A stretch of 64,000 nt of DNA, from assembly GCA_020160935.1 (NCBI GenBank), contig JAIUPL010000017.1:1-64000 (forward strand). Reading direction: 5' to 3'. The position numbers and the translations under genes are program-made. Source of the DNA: Bacteroidota bacterium (GTDB lineage Bacteria; Bacteroidota; Bacteroidia; Chitinophagales; Saprospiraceae). The notes beneath the pieces are model-generated. The model searched no databases. It was not told where the DNA came from and saw only the letters and a list, made by a program, of their open reading frames with translations. Of the stretch, positions 52,840 to 61,647 are shown piece after piece (the first letter of the stretch is position 1; each line of letters starts with the position of its first letter).

Positions 52840-53864
52840 TATTTCAGATTAAACGCGCCGGTGCCAACCAGGTAACCTTTGTTGTAGATTTCAACAGAGT
52901 ATTTACCTTTTACAAAGTTTTGGCCAGGCTGCCAGGAACCGCATACTTCCGATTCACCGTTGGTGTAGTTGGTCGTAGCAGTAGTGGTGTAGCGGAACTC
53001 CTGTTCGTTGCGTTTGTCGTTGGATACGCCCGAGCCCAGGCTTTCGATGGCCAGCGGAGCGCCGGTTGGGTCAACGATACGCAGGTAGAACGTTTCTTCA
53101 CCGGCAGGAACCACTTCGTTCGGTTCGGTAGTGAAGCAGATGTTCAGTTTATCCACGTTTTTGGCTTTGCTTTTTGACTTCTCTTTGCCGCTGCTTTTTA
53201 CAGACACTGCTTTCGTAGTGATGTTTTTTACGCGGATGGCAGAAGCGATGTCTACTTTTTTAGACAGTTGAGCGCGTTCTGCTTCGAGGGCTGTTTTTTC
53301 CGATACCAGTGCAGCGCGGGCTGTGCCTTCTTCCTGCAGTTTGGCTTGCGTTTCATTCAGCGAAGTCGACAGTTGCTGGGTTTGGGTTGTCAGTTGGTTG
53401 TTGGTTTCGGTCAGAATGCCTACCTGCTTTTTCAGGTCGTCGATCTGAGCGAGGTATTCGTTTTTCTGACGCTCCAGAGAAGCCAGTGCGCTTCTGTAGT
53501 CTTTCTTTTCGCGGATCAGGCCAGCCACCTGGTTTTTGGAAGCCTCCAGTTCCTGGAGTTGCTGGTTGATTTTTGCATCCAGTTCGGCGTTGATACCTTT
53601 TTGTTGTTCCAATTGGGTAACCGCTTCGTTGTATTTCTGATCCAGTTCAGTGAAAGCATCTTTTTGTTGGGCAAGTTCCATCGTAGTGGAATCCAACTGT
53701 TTGCTGGTGCTGTATTTGCTAATCAACAGGAAGACGCACAGACCGAGCAGGGCAGCAATGGCAATGCCCATGATGGTCGTTGTACGCTTTTGGTTATTAC
53801 CATCATTGTTGCCGTAGTTAGGAGTCGGGGTTCCTGGCTGACTGTAATTGGTGGGTGTGCTCAT
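52839..53864 (-). CDS. Single-pass membrane protein with long coiled coil and beta domain, 341 aa
   Basis: Residues 1-28 are polar (Asn/Gly/Pro/Thr-rich). One membrane helix follows (about 31-49, IMGIAIAALLGLCVFLLIS), then about 150 residues of heptad-rich coiled coil with many Gln/Glu/Lys. A Lys/Ser linker (SSGKEKSKSKAKN) leads to a C-terminal beta-sandwich-like domain (LNICFTTEPNEVVPAGEETF ... GYLVGTGAFNLK). The topology suggests a periplasmic coiled-coil rod anchored in the inner membrane. Similar proteins occur in Bacteroidota without known function. Single gene with its own terminator. Confidence 0.8.
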   Translation of the reverse strand: MSTPTNYSQPGTPTPNYGNNDGNNQKRTTTIMGIAIAALLGLCVFLLISKYSTSKQLDSTTMELAQQKDAFTELDQKYNEAVTQLEQQKGINAELDAKINQQLQELEASKNQVAGLIREKKDYRSALASLERQKNEYLAQIDDLKKQVGILTETNNQLTTQTQQLSTSLNETQAKLQEEGTARAALVSEKTALEAERAQLSKKVDIASAIRVKNITTKAVSVKSSGKEKSKSKAKNVDKLNICFTTEPNEVVPAGEETFYLRIVDPTGAPLAIESLGSGVSNDKRNEQEFRYTTTATTNYTNGESEVCGSWQPGQNFVKGKYSVEIYNKGYLVGTGAFNLK

Positions 53865-54303
53865 AATTATTGAAGAAAATGTGTGAAAGGTTTAACGAAA
53901 AGTGTTGCGAATTCAGGTGGTTTTAAGAGGGACAGTGTTTTGGTGTTTGTGTGTTTTAGTGTTTTTGGATGTTTGCAGATAAAACCGTTTTCGGGTCGGT
54001 TTATTGCATTTCGTTTATTGTGATTTTTTTTAAATTTTTTTTCAAAATATCATAAGTTGCTGATTATCAACAATGAAAATTTTTAAATAATATTTTACCC
54101 CTGAAATTTCCAGCGAAAACCTGTATCCGGAAATGGAGGGTGAATACCTATCTTTGTGTCAGGGTTTTCACCGAGGTTTGTGGGGATTTCCCTGAGTGCC
54201 ATGTAATATCGATCCGGCGCCAGATGCTGCTTTTTTGCAAAAGGTGCGCAAAGGTCGACCGATTTTCAGAAAACAACACACCTTCACATTAAAAAAAACG
54301 GGT
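53865..54303. other. 439-base divergent intergenic region
   Basis: It lies between the leftward coiled-coil gene and the rightward exonuclease gene. A one-sided G/T-rich tract (gtgttttggtgtttgtgtg and relatives) occupies about 53934-53976. The region around 54000-54090 is strongly AT-rich. TATCTTTG at 54149-54156 fits TAnnTTTG and may be the -7 box for the exonuclease gene, with a long 5' leader of about 140 bases. An open frame from 54196 joins the exonuclease but its translation is not family-like. Confidence 0.45.
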
Positions 54304-55065
54304 ATGTCAGCATTTGATACCTATGATTTGTACAATATTTTGTTTCTGGACATTGAAACAGTGCCAGGTTATGCCGAATTTGACGAACTGAGCGACGAGT
54401 TGCAGGAACTTTGGGGCATCAAATGCCATAACCTCTTGCGAAAAGCCCCTGGTGAGGAAGTGGAATATGAGGAAATGGCAGAATTGTTTCGCCAGCGCGC
54501 GGGCATCTATGCCGAATTTGCCAAAATCGTTTGTGTGTCAGTCGGTTTTCTGACACGCCAGCCCGGTAATGAACTGCCATTGCTGCGCCTCAAATCATTT
54601 AGCAACCACCTGGAAGCAAGCCTGCTCGAAGATTTCAGCGAGATGTTGACGAAGCATTTCAACAATCCCGACAAGTTTGCCCTCTGCGGCCATAATATAA
54701 AGGAGTTCGATATTCCGTATATCTGCCGGCGTATGCTGATCAATCAGTTGCCCTTGCCCAGGATGCTCGACATCGCCGGCAAAAAGCCCTGGGAAACCAA
54801 ACACCTGCTTGATACCCTCGAGATGTGGAAGTTTGGCGACATCAAGAACTATACGTCGCTGCGCCTGCTCACAGCCGTATTCGACATCCCATCTCCCAAA
54901 GACGATATTTCGGGCGCCGATGTGGCGACGGTGTACTGGGAAGACCGCGACCTGGATCGCATCGCCACGTATTGCGAAAAGGATGTGCTGGCTACCGCAC
55001 AATTGTTTCTGCGTATGAAAAGACTGCCCTTGCTGAATCAGAACCAGGTAGTGGTGGTTCGGTAA
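54304..55065 (+). CDS. Predicted 3'-5' exonuclease (PolB-exonuclease-like), 253 aa
   Basis: The start at 54304 (MSAFDTYDLYNILFLDIETV) gives the family N-terminus. Exonuclease motifs are complete: I, FLDIETV (Asp-x-Glu); II, LCGHNIKEFDIPYICRRM; III, YCEKDVLATAQLFLRM (Tyr-x3-Asp). This matches the stand-alone relatives of the DNA polymerase B exonuclease domain (PF10108 type), which trim DNA or RNA 3' ends with two metal ions. The biological substrate is unknown. rpe follows after 32 bases, and both may share a transcript. Confidence 0.9.
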   Translation: MSAFDTYDLYNILFLDIETVPGYAEFDELSDELQELWGIKCHNLLRKAPGEEVEYEEMAELFRQRAGIYAEFAKIVCVSVGFLTRQPGNELPLLRLKSFSNHLEASLLEDFSEMLTKHFNNPDKFALCGHNIKEFDIPYICRRMLINQLPLPRMLDIAGKKPWETKHLLDTLEMWKFGDIKNYTSLRLLTAVFDIPSPKDDISGADVATVYWEDRDLDRIATYCEKDVLATAQLFLRMKRLPLLNQNQVVVVR

Positions 55066-55097
55066 GGAATAAAAAATTCCCGATATTTGCGGCCACT

Positions 55098-55769
55098 ATG
55101 AAAAAGCATTTGCTGGCACCTTCGCTCCTGGCCGCCAATTTTGCGCGTCTGGCCGATGAAATCGACCTTGTAAACCGCAGTGAGGCCGACTGGTTTCACT
55201 GCGATGTGATGGACGGTCGATTCGTTCCCAATATCACTTTCGGATTTTTTATTCTGGAAGCCATCAAACGACTGGCTACCAAACCGCTCGATGTACACCT
55301 GATGATTGTGGAGCCGGAAAAATATGTGGAAGATTTTCGCAAGGCCGGCGCCGATGTCATTACCGTACATGCCGAAGCATGCCCACATCTGCATCGCACT
55401 ATTCATCAGATCAAGGAATGTGGCGCACAGGCAGGTGTGGCACTTAATCCGCATACGCCCGTAAGCATTCTTGAAAATGTGATCGAACACATTGATCTGG
55501 TGTGCGTTATGTCGGTGAATCCGGGTTTCGGCGGACAAAAGTTCATTTACAATACCTTGCCAAAAACGCGGCAACTCAAGGAAATGATCATTTCCAGCAA
55601 TAGCCCTGCTCTCATTGAAATTGATGGCGGGGTGGGCCTCCACAACGCTGAATCGTTGCTTCAAGCCGGCGCCGACGTGCTGGTGGCTGGCAGCAGCGTA
55701 TTTGGCGCCAAAGACCCCGAGGCAACGATACGTGACTTGAAAGCGTTTGAAGCGAAGTTTGATTATTAG
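55098..55769 (+). CDS. rpe: Ribulose-phosphate 3-epimerase, 223 aa
   Basis: Interconverts ribulose-5-phosphate and xylulose-5-phosphate in the pentose phosphate pathway. TIM-barrel motifs: APSLLAANFARL, WFHCDVMDGRFVPNITFG (metal and catalytic Asp), LDVHLMIVEP, VALNPHTP, MSVNPGFGGQKF and the second catalytic Asp in IEIDGGV. The ATG at 55098 is chosen. GATATTTGCGG at 55082-55092 is close to the -7 consensus (one mismatch). The enzyme uses the product of gnd encoded 6 kb upstream. Its TAG stop is followed at once by a GGTTGAT tandem array and a nested hairpin. Confidence 0.97.
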   Translation: MKKHLLAPSLLAANFARLADEIDLVNRSEADWFHCDVMDGRFVPNITFGFFILEAIKRLATKPLDVHLMIVEPEKYVEDFRKAGADVITVHAEACPHLHRTIHQIKECGAQAGVALNPHTPVSILENVIEHIDLVCVMSVNPGFGGQKFIYNTLPKTRQLKEMIISSNSPALIEIDGGVGLHNAESLLQAGADVLVAGSSVFGAKDPEATIRDLKAFEAKFDY

Positions 55770-56032
55770 GGTTGATGAGGGTTGAAGAGGATGATAGGGT
55801 TGATGAAGGTTGATATTCAACGGCTCGGGTATGAATATTTTTGGTAACTATACCCATTTGCACCTAAACCTATAAGGTTTATAAAACCTTATAGGTTTTT
55901 GTACCCTTTTTTACAGCCTGTGTGTAAATGGGTATAGTTACCATATTTTTTACTTCACCGAGCCGTTGAATATCAACCCTCATCAACCCTATCAACCTCA
56001 TCAACCCTATCAACCCTATCAACCTCATCCAC
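55770..56032. repeat. Three-tier nested inverted repeat between rpe and the LptF/G gene
   Basis: Innermost perfect stem of 15 bp: 55866-55880 with 55884-55898 (aaacctataaggttt). Middle perfect stem of 17 bp: 55843-55859 with 55926-55942 (ggtaactatacccattt). Outer perfect stem of 21 bp: 55808-55828 with 55958-55978. Beyond this, GGTTGAT/GGATGAT tandem units (55770-55807) face ATCAACC units (55979-56028). The structure fills the entire gap, from the rpe stop to the next start codon. Confidence 0.95.
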
Positions 56033-56033
56033 C

Positions 56034-57596
56034 TTGAAAAAAATAGATAAACTATTATTCACCAGTTTTATCGGCCCCTTCGCGGTGTCGTTCTTTATCG
56101 CATTGTTCGTGCTGATCATGCAGTTCTTATGGCTGTATATTGACGATATTGCCGGTAAAGGGGTGAGTATTTTTATCATGTTGGAATTGATCGGGTATTT
56201 GTCGGTGTCTACATTTCCGATGGCCTTGCCAATTGCCGTGTTGATTGCTTCTGTGATGGTGATGGGGAATCTGGCAGAACGATACGAACTGTCGAGTATG
56301 AAATCGGCCGGGGTTCCATTGATTCGTATTATGCGTTCGCTGATTTTTTGTGCAGCCTGCATCGGACTGTTTTCCTATATCTGCTCGGATTTTATCATAC
56401 CCATTTCCAACCTGGAGTTTAAATCCCGTTTGTACGATATACGCCGACAAAAACCGGCGCTGACACTTGAAAAAGGCGTGTTCAACGAAGATTTTCGCCA
56501 GTTTGTGATCAAAATCGGCAGCAAGGAAGAAGATGGAGAGACCATAGGCGACGTGCTGATTGAAGATCAAACGAACATCGGGCAGGTGAAATTCAACCAG
56601 ATTCTGGCCGATAGCGGACAGATGTACACCACGAAGGACAAACGTTTTTTTGTGATGAACCTGTTTCATGGCACGCAGTATCAGGAGCCGGGCAACCAGG
56701 GGCCGCAGGTGCAAAAGCAGAAATTCCCGTTCATCCGCACCAATTTTTCTTCGCTGACAAAAGTGTGGGATATGCGGGAGTTTGAAATGGTCAGCACTGA
56801 TAAAGACCGATTCAGCCAACAGCGCTCCATGCTGAGTATGAATCAGTTGCGTGCCAATATGGACTCCCTGCAACGATCGATGCAAACCACCCGGCAGGCA
56901 TTTGCCGACGATTTGATGGTGCCGCTGAAGCGCCAGCCTGTCAAACCCGTCCCGATTGCACCACCGCCTCCGGCGCCCAAACCCGGGAAAAAAATAAAGT
57001 TTGGAGCGGCGCCTCCCCCTGCGCCGCCGGTTCCACAGCACCGCCCGGGCTTCGATCGACTCCCTAAACAGGATTTGAACAAACCGCTGAATCAATACCC
57101 TAACTTTGCAGAAGTGTTCCGCGCATCCGATCGACCTGGCATATTGAAAGAAGCGGCTGCACGTATTAAAACAAGCCAGAATCAACTGGAAACACGCAAC
57201 AATCAGGTAGATGCACGGCGGAAGGAATACGTCAAAACGGGCTACGAACTGTACACCAAATACAGTTTTGCATTCGTCTGCTTTGTGTTTTTGTTCATTG
57301 GCGCGCCAATGGGGGCCATTATCCGGAAAGGTGGCTTCGGCTACCCGATTCTTGTTTCCATCATCTTTTTTGTGATCTTCATTGTGTTGACCATCGTTTG
57401 CAAAAAACTGGCGGAGTCGTACATCCTCACGCCCTTCTGGGCGGCTATGGTGCCTTGTATCGTGCTGATTCCGGTAGGTTTTTACCTGACGCGGAAAGCC
57501 ATGAACGACTCGCAACTGTTTAGTACCGATCGCATCGACCGCCTTGTAAATATGCTTCGCGAACGCCTCGAACAACAAAAAGTCAAAACGGCATGA
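56034..57596 (+). CDS. LptF/LptG-family lipopolysaccharide transport permease, 520 aa
   Basis: Membrane component of the Lpt ABC exporter that moves lipopolysaccharide from inner to outer membrane. Three N-terminal helices (FIGPFAVSFFIALFVLIMQF, LPIAVLIASVMVMGN, SLIFCAACIGLFSYI), a periplasmic jellyroll and three C-terminal helices (FVCFVFLFIGAPMGAIIRKG onwards) follow the YjgP/YjgQ pattern. It has a long insert of about 170 residues with a Pro-rich core (PVPIAPPPPAPKPGKK, then APPPAPPVPQH), making it longer than the usual ~360-residue enzyme. No ATG is available; the frame opens with TTG at 56034. It overlaps the PAP2 gene by 4 bases. Confidence 0.9.
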   Translation: MKKIDKLLFTSFIGPFAVSFFIALFVLIMQFLWLYIDDIAGKGVSIFIMLELIGYLSVSTFPMALPIAVLIASVMVMGNLAERYELSSMKSAGVPLIRIMRSLIFCAACIGLFSYICSDFIIPISNLEFKSRLYDIRRQKPALTLEKGVFNEDFRQFVIKIGSKEEDGETIGDVLIEDQTNIGQVKFNQILADSGQMYTTKDKRFFVMNLFHGTQYQEPGNQGPQVQKQKFPFIRTNFSSLTKVWDMREFEMVSTDKDRFSQQRSMLSMNQLRANMDSLQRSMQTTRQAFADDLMVPLKRQPVKPVPIAPPPPAPKPGKKIKFGAAPPPAPPVPQHRPGFDRLPKQDLNKPLNQYPNFAEVFRASDRPGILKEAAARIKTSQNQLETRNNQVDARRKEYVKTGYELYTKYSFAFVCFVFLFIGAPMGAIIRKGGFGYPILVSIIFFVIFIVLTIVCKKLAESYILTPFWAAMVPCIVLIPVGFYLTRKAMNDSQLFSTDRIDRLVNMLRERLEQQKVKTA

Positions 57597-58276
57597 AGGG
57601 CATTTGGGAAAACAGGTGGTTTGCGGTTCCAGTGGTTATTTTTCTGCTTTCCTGTGCGCTGTTGCTCTGGGTGGTGCCTTATGGCGATGAAATCCTGTTT
57701 TTCAACAACTGGAGAAAAGAGCCGTACAATACGATTTTCCGCATTTTTACCATGTTGGGGGAAGGCTTTGTATATGGCGCGCTAATTCTGGCCGCATTTC
57801 GCTGGCGTTACCGCTTTTCCCTGTTGATTGCACTGTCGGGCATGCTTATTTTGCCAGTCGGATATGTTTTGAAAGACCAGATCGGTGTATTTCGCCCTAA
57901 AACTTTCTTTGAGCAAAAAGGCGTGTACAATCAGGTAGTGGTGGTGCCGGAAGTGGAACTCAACAGCGGACGCACCAGTTTTCCGTCGGGCCACACGATG
58001 TCGGCGTTTGCCTTGTACAGTATGCTGACGCTCATTATGGGTCGCAGATACGAGCGCTGGGGATTGTTGACGGCCACGCTGGCTATTGGTGTGGCGGTGT
58101 CGCGCGTTTTTCTGGTGCAGCATTTTTTGGCCGATATTCTGGCTGGCGCGATTGCAGGCCTGGTTTGCGCCCAGTTTTTATGGTGGCTGAACGGGACGCA
58201 TTTTTTTCAGCGCATGACAGTGCTGGACAAAGGTTTGGGCAAGCCACACAAGAAAAATACGGACGTCAGCCCATAG
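57593..58276 (+). CDS. PAP2-family phosphatase, 227 aa
   Basis: A six-helix membrane phosphatase with all three active-site motifs: KDQIGVFRP (KX6RP), PSGHTMS (PSGH) and SRVFLVQHFLADI (SRX5HX3D). The His residues form and break the phospho-enzyme. Typical substrates are undecaprenyl pyrophosphate, lipid A phosphates or phosphatidic acid; the coupling with the Lpt permease (ATGA overlap) favours an envelope lipid. Its stop overlaps the convergent miaA stop by 11 bases. Confidence 0.93.
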   Translation: MKGIWENRWFAVPVVIFLLSCALLLWVVPYGDEILFFNNWRKEPYNTIFRIFTMLGEGFVYGALILAAFRWRYRFSLLIALSGMLILPVGYVLKDQIGVFRPKTFFEQKGVYNQVVVVPEVELNSGRTSFPSGHTMSAFALYSMLTLIMGRRYERWGLLTATLAIGVAVSRVFLVQHFLADILAGAIAGLVCAQFLWWLNGTHFFQRMTVLDKGLGKPHKKNTDVSP

Positions 58277-59180
58277 TTTTTTCCAGAAAAGACACTATTT
58301 CAGCCCAGTCGCCCGGGTGAAATGCCTGCCAGTTTCCGTGTTTCCTGAACCAGGTAGCCTGCCTTTTGGCGTAGTTGCGCGAATGCTGCTTGATTTTATC
58401 TACCGCCTCCCTGTAACTGCATTTTCCATCAAAATAATCAAAAAATTCCTCGTAACCCACTGTCCGTAAAGCAGTTACGTGGCGAAATGGCAAAAGCCTG
58501 CGCACTTCCTCTTCCAGCCCTGCAGCCAGCATGTCGTCTACGCGGGCTTCAATACGCGCGTATAATTCAGGTCTTGGCACATCGAGCAGCAAGTAGATGG
58601 GGGTAAAAGATCGTTGCTGTTTTCCTTTGCCCAAAAACGCGGAGTAGGGCAGTCCGGATGCGTAATATACTTCCAGTGCTCGCCGCAGCCGGGCAGGGTT
58701 TTGCCGATCAACGACTGCAAAATAGGCCGGGTCGATGCTTTGGATTTCACTTTGCAACCATTCCAGCCCGTTTTGCAGAAAGGCATCCGACACCTGTTTT
58801 TTTATCTCCGTTGTCACTTCCGGGAAATCGTCCAGTCCTTCACAAACTGCCTGAAGGAACAGCCCGGAACCGCCAACCAGAATGGCCACATCTTTTTCCT
58901 GATAAATCCGTTGCAAGGTATCGAGTGCCGCCCGTTCGAAGTCGCCGACGCTGAATTCCTCCGTCACCGAGAGGCTGTCGATGAAATGATGGGGCGCCTG
59001 CGCAAGTTCCGTAGGCGTTGGTTTGGCTGTGCCAATGCTCATTTCCCGGTAAAACTGCCGGGAGTCGGCGGAAAGAATTTCTGTATGGAAATGTTGCGCC
59101 AGGCGAATAGCCAGCGCCGTTTTGCCTGTAGCCGTTGCGCCGCCGATTACGAGCAGGTATTTGGTGCCCTCTTTTTTCAT
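58266..59180 (-). CDS. miaA: tRNA dimethylallyltransferase, 304 aa
   Basis: Adds a dimethylallyl group to A37 of tRNAs reading UNN codons. P-loop GGATATGKTALAIRL, the conserved LSADSRQFYREMSIGTAKPT, HHFIDSLSVTEEFSVGDF, ILVGGSGLFLQAV and RQNPARLRRALEVYYASG are present, ending with RNYAKRQATWFRKH. The ATG at 59180 (MKKEGTKYLLVIGG) is chosen; the frame open to 59390 is antisense to the acyltransferase gene and not family-like. It diverges from the acyltransferase gene, with 62 bases between starts. Confidence 0.96.
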   Translation of the reverse strand: MKKEGTKYLLVIGGATATGKTALAIRLAQHFHTEILSADSRQFYREMSIGTAKPTPTELAQAPHHFIDSLSVTEEFSVGDFERAALDTLQRIYQEKDVAILVGGSGLFLQAVCEGLDDFPEVTTEIKKQVSDAFLQNGLEWLQSEIQSIDPAYFAVVDRQNPARLRRALEVYYASGLPYSAFLGKGKQQRSFTPIYLLLDVPRPELYARIEARVDDMLAAGLEEEVRRLLPFRHVTALRTVGYEEFFDYFDGKCSYREAVDKIKQHSRNYAKRQATWFRKHGNWQAFHPGDWAEIVSFLEKTMG

Positions 59181-59242
59181 CGGCGCGAAGAAAACGAAGG
59201 AATTCCTTACTTGCTCTATTCGAACGAAACTATTTTCGCGCC

Positions 59243-60541
59243 ATGAAATACGTGAATGCCTACAAAAGCGACGGCTTATTGTACCTGATGATGGAGCCGT
59301 TCCTGCATCTTGCCTATTGGTGTCTGTTTCGAAAAGTGTATCTGCACAATGTTTCAGGTGTGCCTGCCAACAAACCCGTGTTGATTGCATCCAATCACCC
59401 TACGGCATTTGTCGACCCGATTGCCCTGTGCATTTACCTCGACGGGCCGGTGTACAACATGACACGTGGCGACGTTTTTCAAAAACCCTGGGCGCGTTTT
59501 CTGCTCGAACAGGTGAATATGTTCCCGGTATTTCGCATCCGCGACGGCTACACAGGCCGCGAGCGCAACGACGGTGTCATTGAGTTTTGTCAGGGTAAAA
59601 TGCTTAAAAATCAGACTGTTGCAATTTATGTGGAGGGCGAACACCACCTCGACAAACACGTCAAACCGGCGCAAAAAGGCCTGGCACGCATCGCTTTTGA
59701 AACCTATAAAAACCATCAACTCAAGGACTTGCAAGTGGTGCCTGCCGGCTCGAACTACATTTGGGGTGACCGCACCCGCGACGAACTCAAACTGCTGATC
59801 GGCGAACCCATTTACATTCGCGACTACTGGGAAATGTATGAAAACAACCCGGCCACAGCCATCAACCAGTTGAATGCGCGGATCGATAAAGCGCTCCGCG
59901 AATTGTGTTATCATGTAGAAGACCCTGCTGATTTTGAACTGGCCGAACAGGTGCTGACGCTCGTGCGCAATAATTTTAAAGGTCGTCTATTTCCGGTGGT
60001 AGAGGCTGGCAACCTGCTTTTTCAGGTGGAACATGCTGCACTGGAGCGCCTCAATGCACTTCCCGCTGCCGAGAAAGACATACTTCGACAAAAAGCAACT
60101 GCATATTTTTCAGCACTGGACCGTGCCGGGCTTAGCGATGCCGGACTTCATCGGCCTGAATACGCTCATATTTCGTGGATGTTGTTTCTGATCCTGGCAG
60201 CCATTCCCGCTGCTGCAGGGTATGTGTTGTCCTGGCCTGTGCGTTACCTCTCGCGCAGCCTTACTGCCAAAGTGGTGAAAAAACCGGAATTTGTTACCAG
60301 CGTACTGATGGGCGCCGCTACCGTACCGGGTGTAATCGCCTGGATCGTGCTGTTGTTGACGGGACTGTTGCTGCACCTGTCGTGGATGGTGGCATTGGTG
60401 ATTCTGGCGCCGATTCTGGGTTGGTTTGCCTTTTTTTACCGCGATTGTTGGTGGCGTTACCAGGCTTCCCGCAAAGCCGCCGTGCATCCGGAGCGCAGCA
60501 GTTTGCTGGAAATGCGGGCGTCTCTTCAGGGGAGTTTGTGA
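59243..60541 (+). CDS. PlsC-like acyltransferase with C-terminal membrane segments, 432 aa
   Basis: The start at 59243 gives MKYVNAYKSDGLLYLMMEPF. The N-terminal ~250 residues are a glycerolphosphate-type acyltransferase domain: SNHPTAFVDP (HX4D catalytic motif), FPVFRIRDGYTG and YVEGEHHLDK. A helical linker follows. Then come three or four hydrophobic segments (from about residue 315: SWMLFLILAAIPAAAGYVLS, GVIAWIVLLLTGLLLHLSWM, VALVILAPILGWFAFFY). It is probably involved in membrane phospholipid or related lipid synthesis. TATTTTCG at 59231-59238 is a near-consensus -7 box. Confidence 0.88.
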   Translation: MKYVNAYKSDGLLYLMMEPFLHLAYWCLFRKVYLHNVSGVPANKPVLIASNHPTAFVDPIALCIYLDGPVYNMTRGDVFQKPWARFLLEQVNMFPVFRIRDGYTGRERNDGVIEFCQGKMLKNQTVAIYVEGEHHLDKHVKPAQKGLARIAFETYKNHQLKDLQVVPAGSNYIWGDRTRDELKLLIGEPIYIRDYWEMYENNPATAINQLNARIDKALRELCYHVEDPADFELAEQVLTLVRNNFKGRLFPVVEAGNLLFQVEHAALERLNALPAAEKDILRQKATAYFSALDRAGLSDAGLHRPEYAHISWMLFLILAAIPAAAGYVLSWPVRYLSRSLTAKVVKKPEFVTSVLMGAATVPGVIAWIVLLLTGLLLHLSWMVALVILAPILGWFAFFYRDCWWRYQASRKAAVHPERSSLLEMRASLQGSL

Positions 60542-60560
60542 TAAAATCAGTAGCCAGACG

Positions 60561-60590
60561 TTGCCGACTGCCGTGGAGTGCCTACTTTTG
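60561..60590 (+). promoter_or_regulatory. Promoter of fabH (-33 TTG, -7 TACTTTTG)
   Basis: TTG at 60561-60563, a 19-base spacer and TACTTTTG at 60583-60590 followed by CGG make the best Bacteroidota-type promoter in the window. It is 67 bases before the fabH ATG and starts only 20 bases after the acyltransferase stop. Confidence 0.75.
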
Positions 60591-60657
60591 CGGTCCAATC
60601 CGGAATGATATAAAAATCACCGCTGGATAACCTTTTTCAAATTAACACAACAATTCC

Positions 60658-61647
60658 ATGGGAAAAGTACGCGCAGCCATCACTGGCGTTCATGGTTGGG
60701 TACCGGAAGACCGGCTTACCAATTTCGACCTTGAAAAAATGGTAGATACGAATGATGAATGGATCGTATCACGCACGGGTATTCGCGAACGCCGCATCCT
60801 CCGCACGCCGGGCTGGGCCACCAGCGATATGTGTGCAGAAGCCGTGAAAGGACTGCTTGACAAAACCGGTGTAAAACCGGGTGAAATCGATATGATTATC
60901 GTGGCCACGGTGACCGCCGATATGGTATTTCCGGATACGGCCAATACTGTGTGCGACAAAGTTGGTGCAAAAAATGCGTTTGGTTATGACATCAACGCGG
61001 CCTGCTCCGGTTTTTTATATGCACTTTCTACAGGCGCTCAATTCATACAATGTGAAACCTACAACAAAGTCATCGTTGTCGGCGCCGATATGATGTCGTC
61101 GATTGTCGACTACACTGACCGCAATACCTGCGTAATTTTCGGCGACGGCGCCGGAGCGGTGCTGCTCGAGCCCCGGAAAGATGGCAATGGTATCCAGGAT
61201 TTTGTGCTGCGTGGCGACGGTTCCGGCCGCAGCCTGCTTCAAATGAAGGCCGGCGGCTCTTTGCATCCGCCTACCGCCGAAACGGTGGCCAATCGCGAGC
61301 ACTACGCCTGGCAGGATGGCAAACGCGTTTTTGTACACGCTGTAAAAGGTATGACCAGTACCGTGGAAGATATTTTGCGCCGCAATAAAATGACTACCGA
61401 CGATGTGACCTGGGTAGTGCCACACCAGGCCAATATGCGTATCATCACCTCCGTAGCAGAACACCTGCACTTCCCGATGGAAAAAGTGATGGTCAATATC
61501 GAAAAATACGGGAATACGACGGCGGCTACTTTGCCGCTCTGCCTCTGGGAATACGAATCCAGGTTGCACAAGGGCGATAATATCGTCCTGACAGCATTTG
61601 GCGGCGGATTTACCTGGGGGGCGTTGTATTTGAAGTGGGCTTATTAG
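60658..61647 (+). CDS. fabH: 3-oxoacyl-ACP synthase III, 329 aa
   Basis: Starts fatty-acid synthesis by condensing an acyl-CoA with malonyl-ACP. The Cys-His-Asn triad is C116 (DINAACSGFLYAL), H256 (VVPHQANMRI) and N286 (YGNTTAATLP). N-terminal DEWIVSRTGIRERR and C-terminal GGGFTWGALYLKW complete the family pattern. Full length. It has its own promoter (60561-60590). The TAG stop is immediately followed by agggtgagagggtgag and a 45-bp perfect hairpin. Confidence 0.96.
   Translation: MGKVRAAITGVHGWVPEDRLTNFDLEKMVDTNDEWIVSRTGIRERRILRTPGWATSDMCAEAVKGLLDKTGVKPGEIDMIIVATVTADMVFPDTANTVCDKVGAKNAFGYDINAACSGFLYALSTGAQFIQCETYNKVIVVGADMMSSIVDYTDRNTCVIFGDGAGAVLLEPRKDGNGIQDFVLRGDGSGRSLLQMKAGGSLHPPTAETVANREHYAWQDGKRVFVHAVKGMTSTVEDILRRNKMTTDDVTWVVPHQANMRIITSVAEHLHFPMEKVMVNIEKYGNTTAATLPLCLWEYESRLHKGDNIVLTAFGGGFTWGALYLKWAY

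Noticed and set aside
56127-57578. A 483-codon minus-strand frame opposite the LptF/G gene
   Set aside because: Translation is His/Arg/Gln-rich antisense sequence; the plus strand has clear membrane helices and family motifs.
58266-58276. 11-base overlap of the convergent PAP2 and miaA genes as a frameshift or error
   Set aside because: Both C-termini are family-typical and both stops are intact; tail-to-tail overlaps of this size are ordinary.
59199-59210. Palindrome aaggaattcctt between miaA and the acyltransferase gene as an operator
   Set aside because: A 12-bp palindrome can occur by chance, and there is no second copy or regulator gene to support it.
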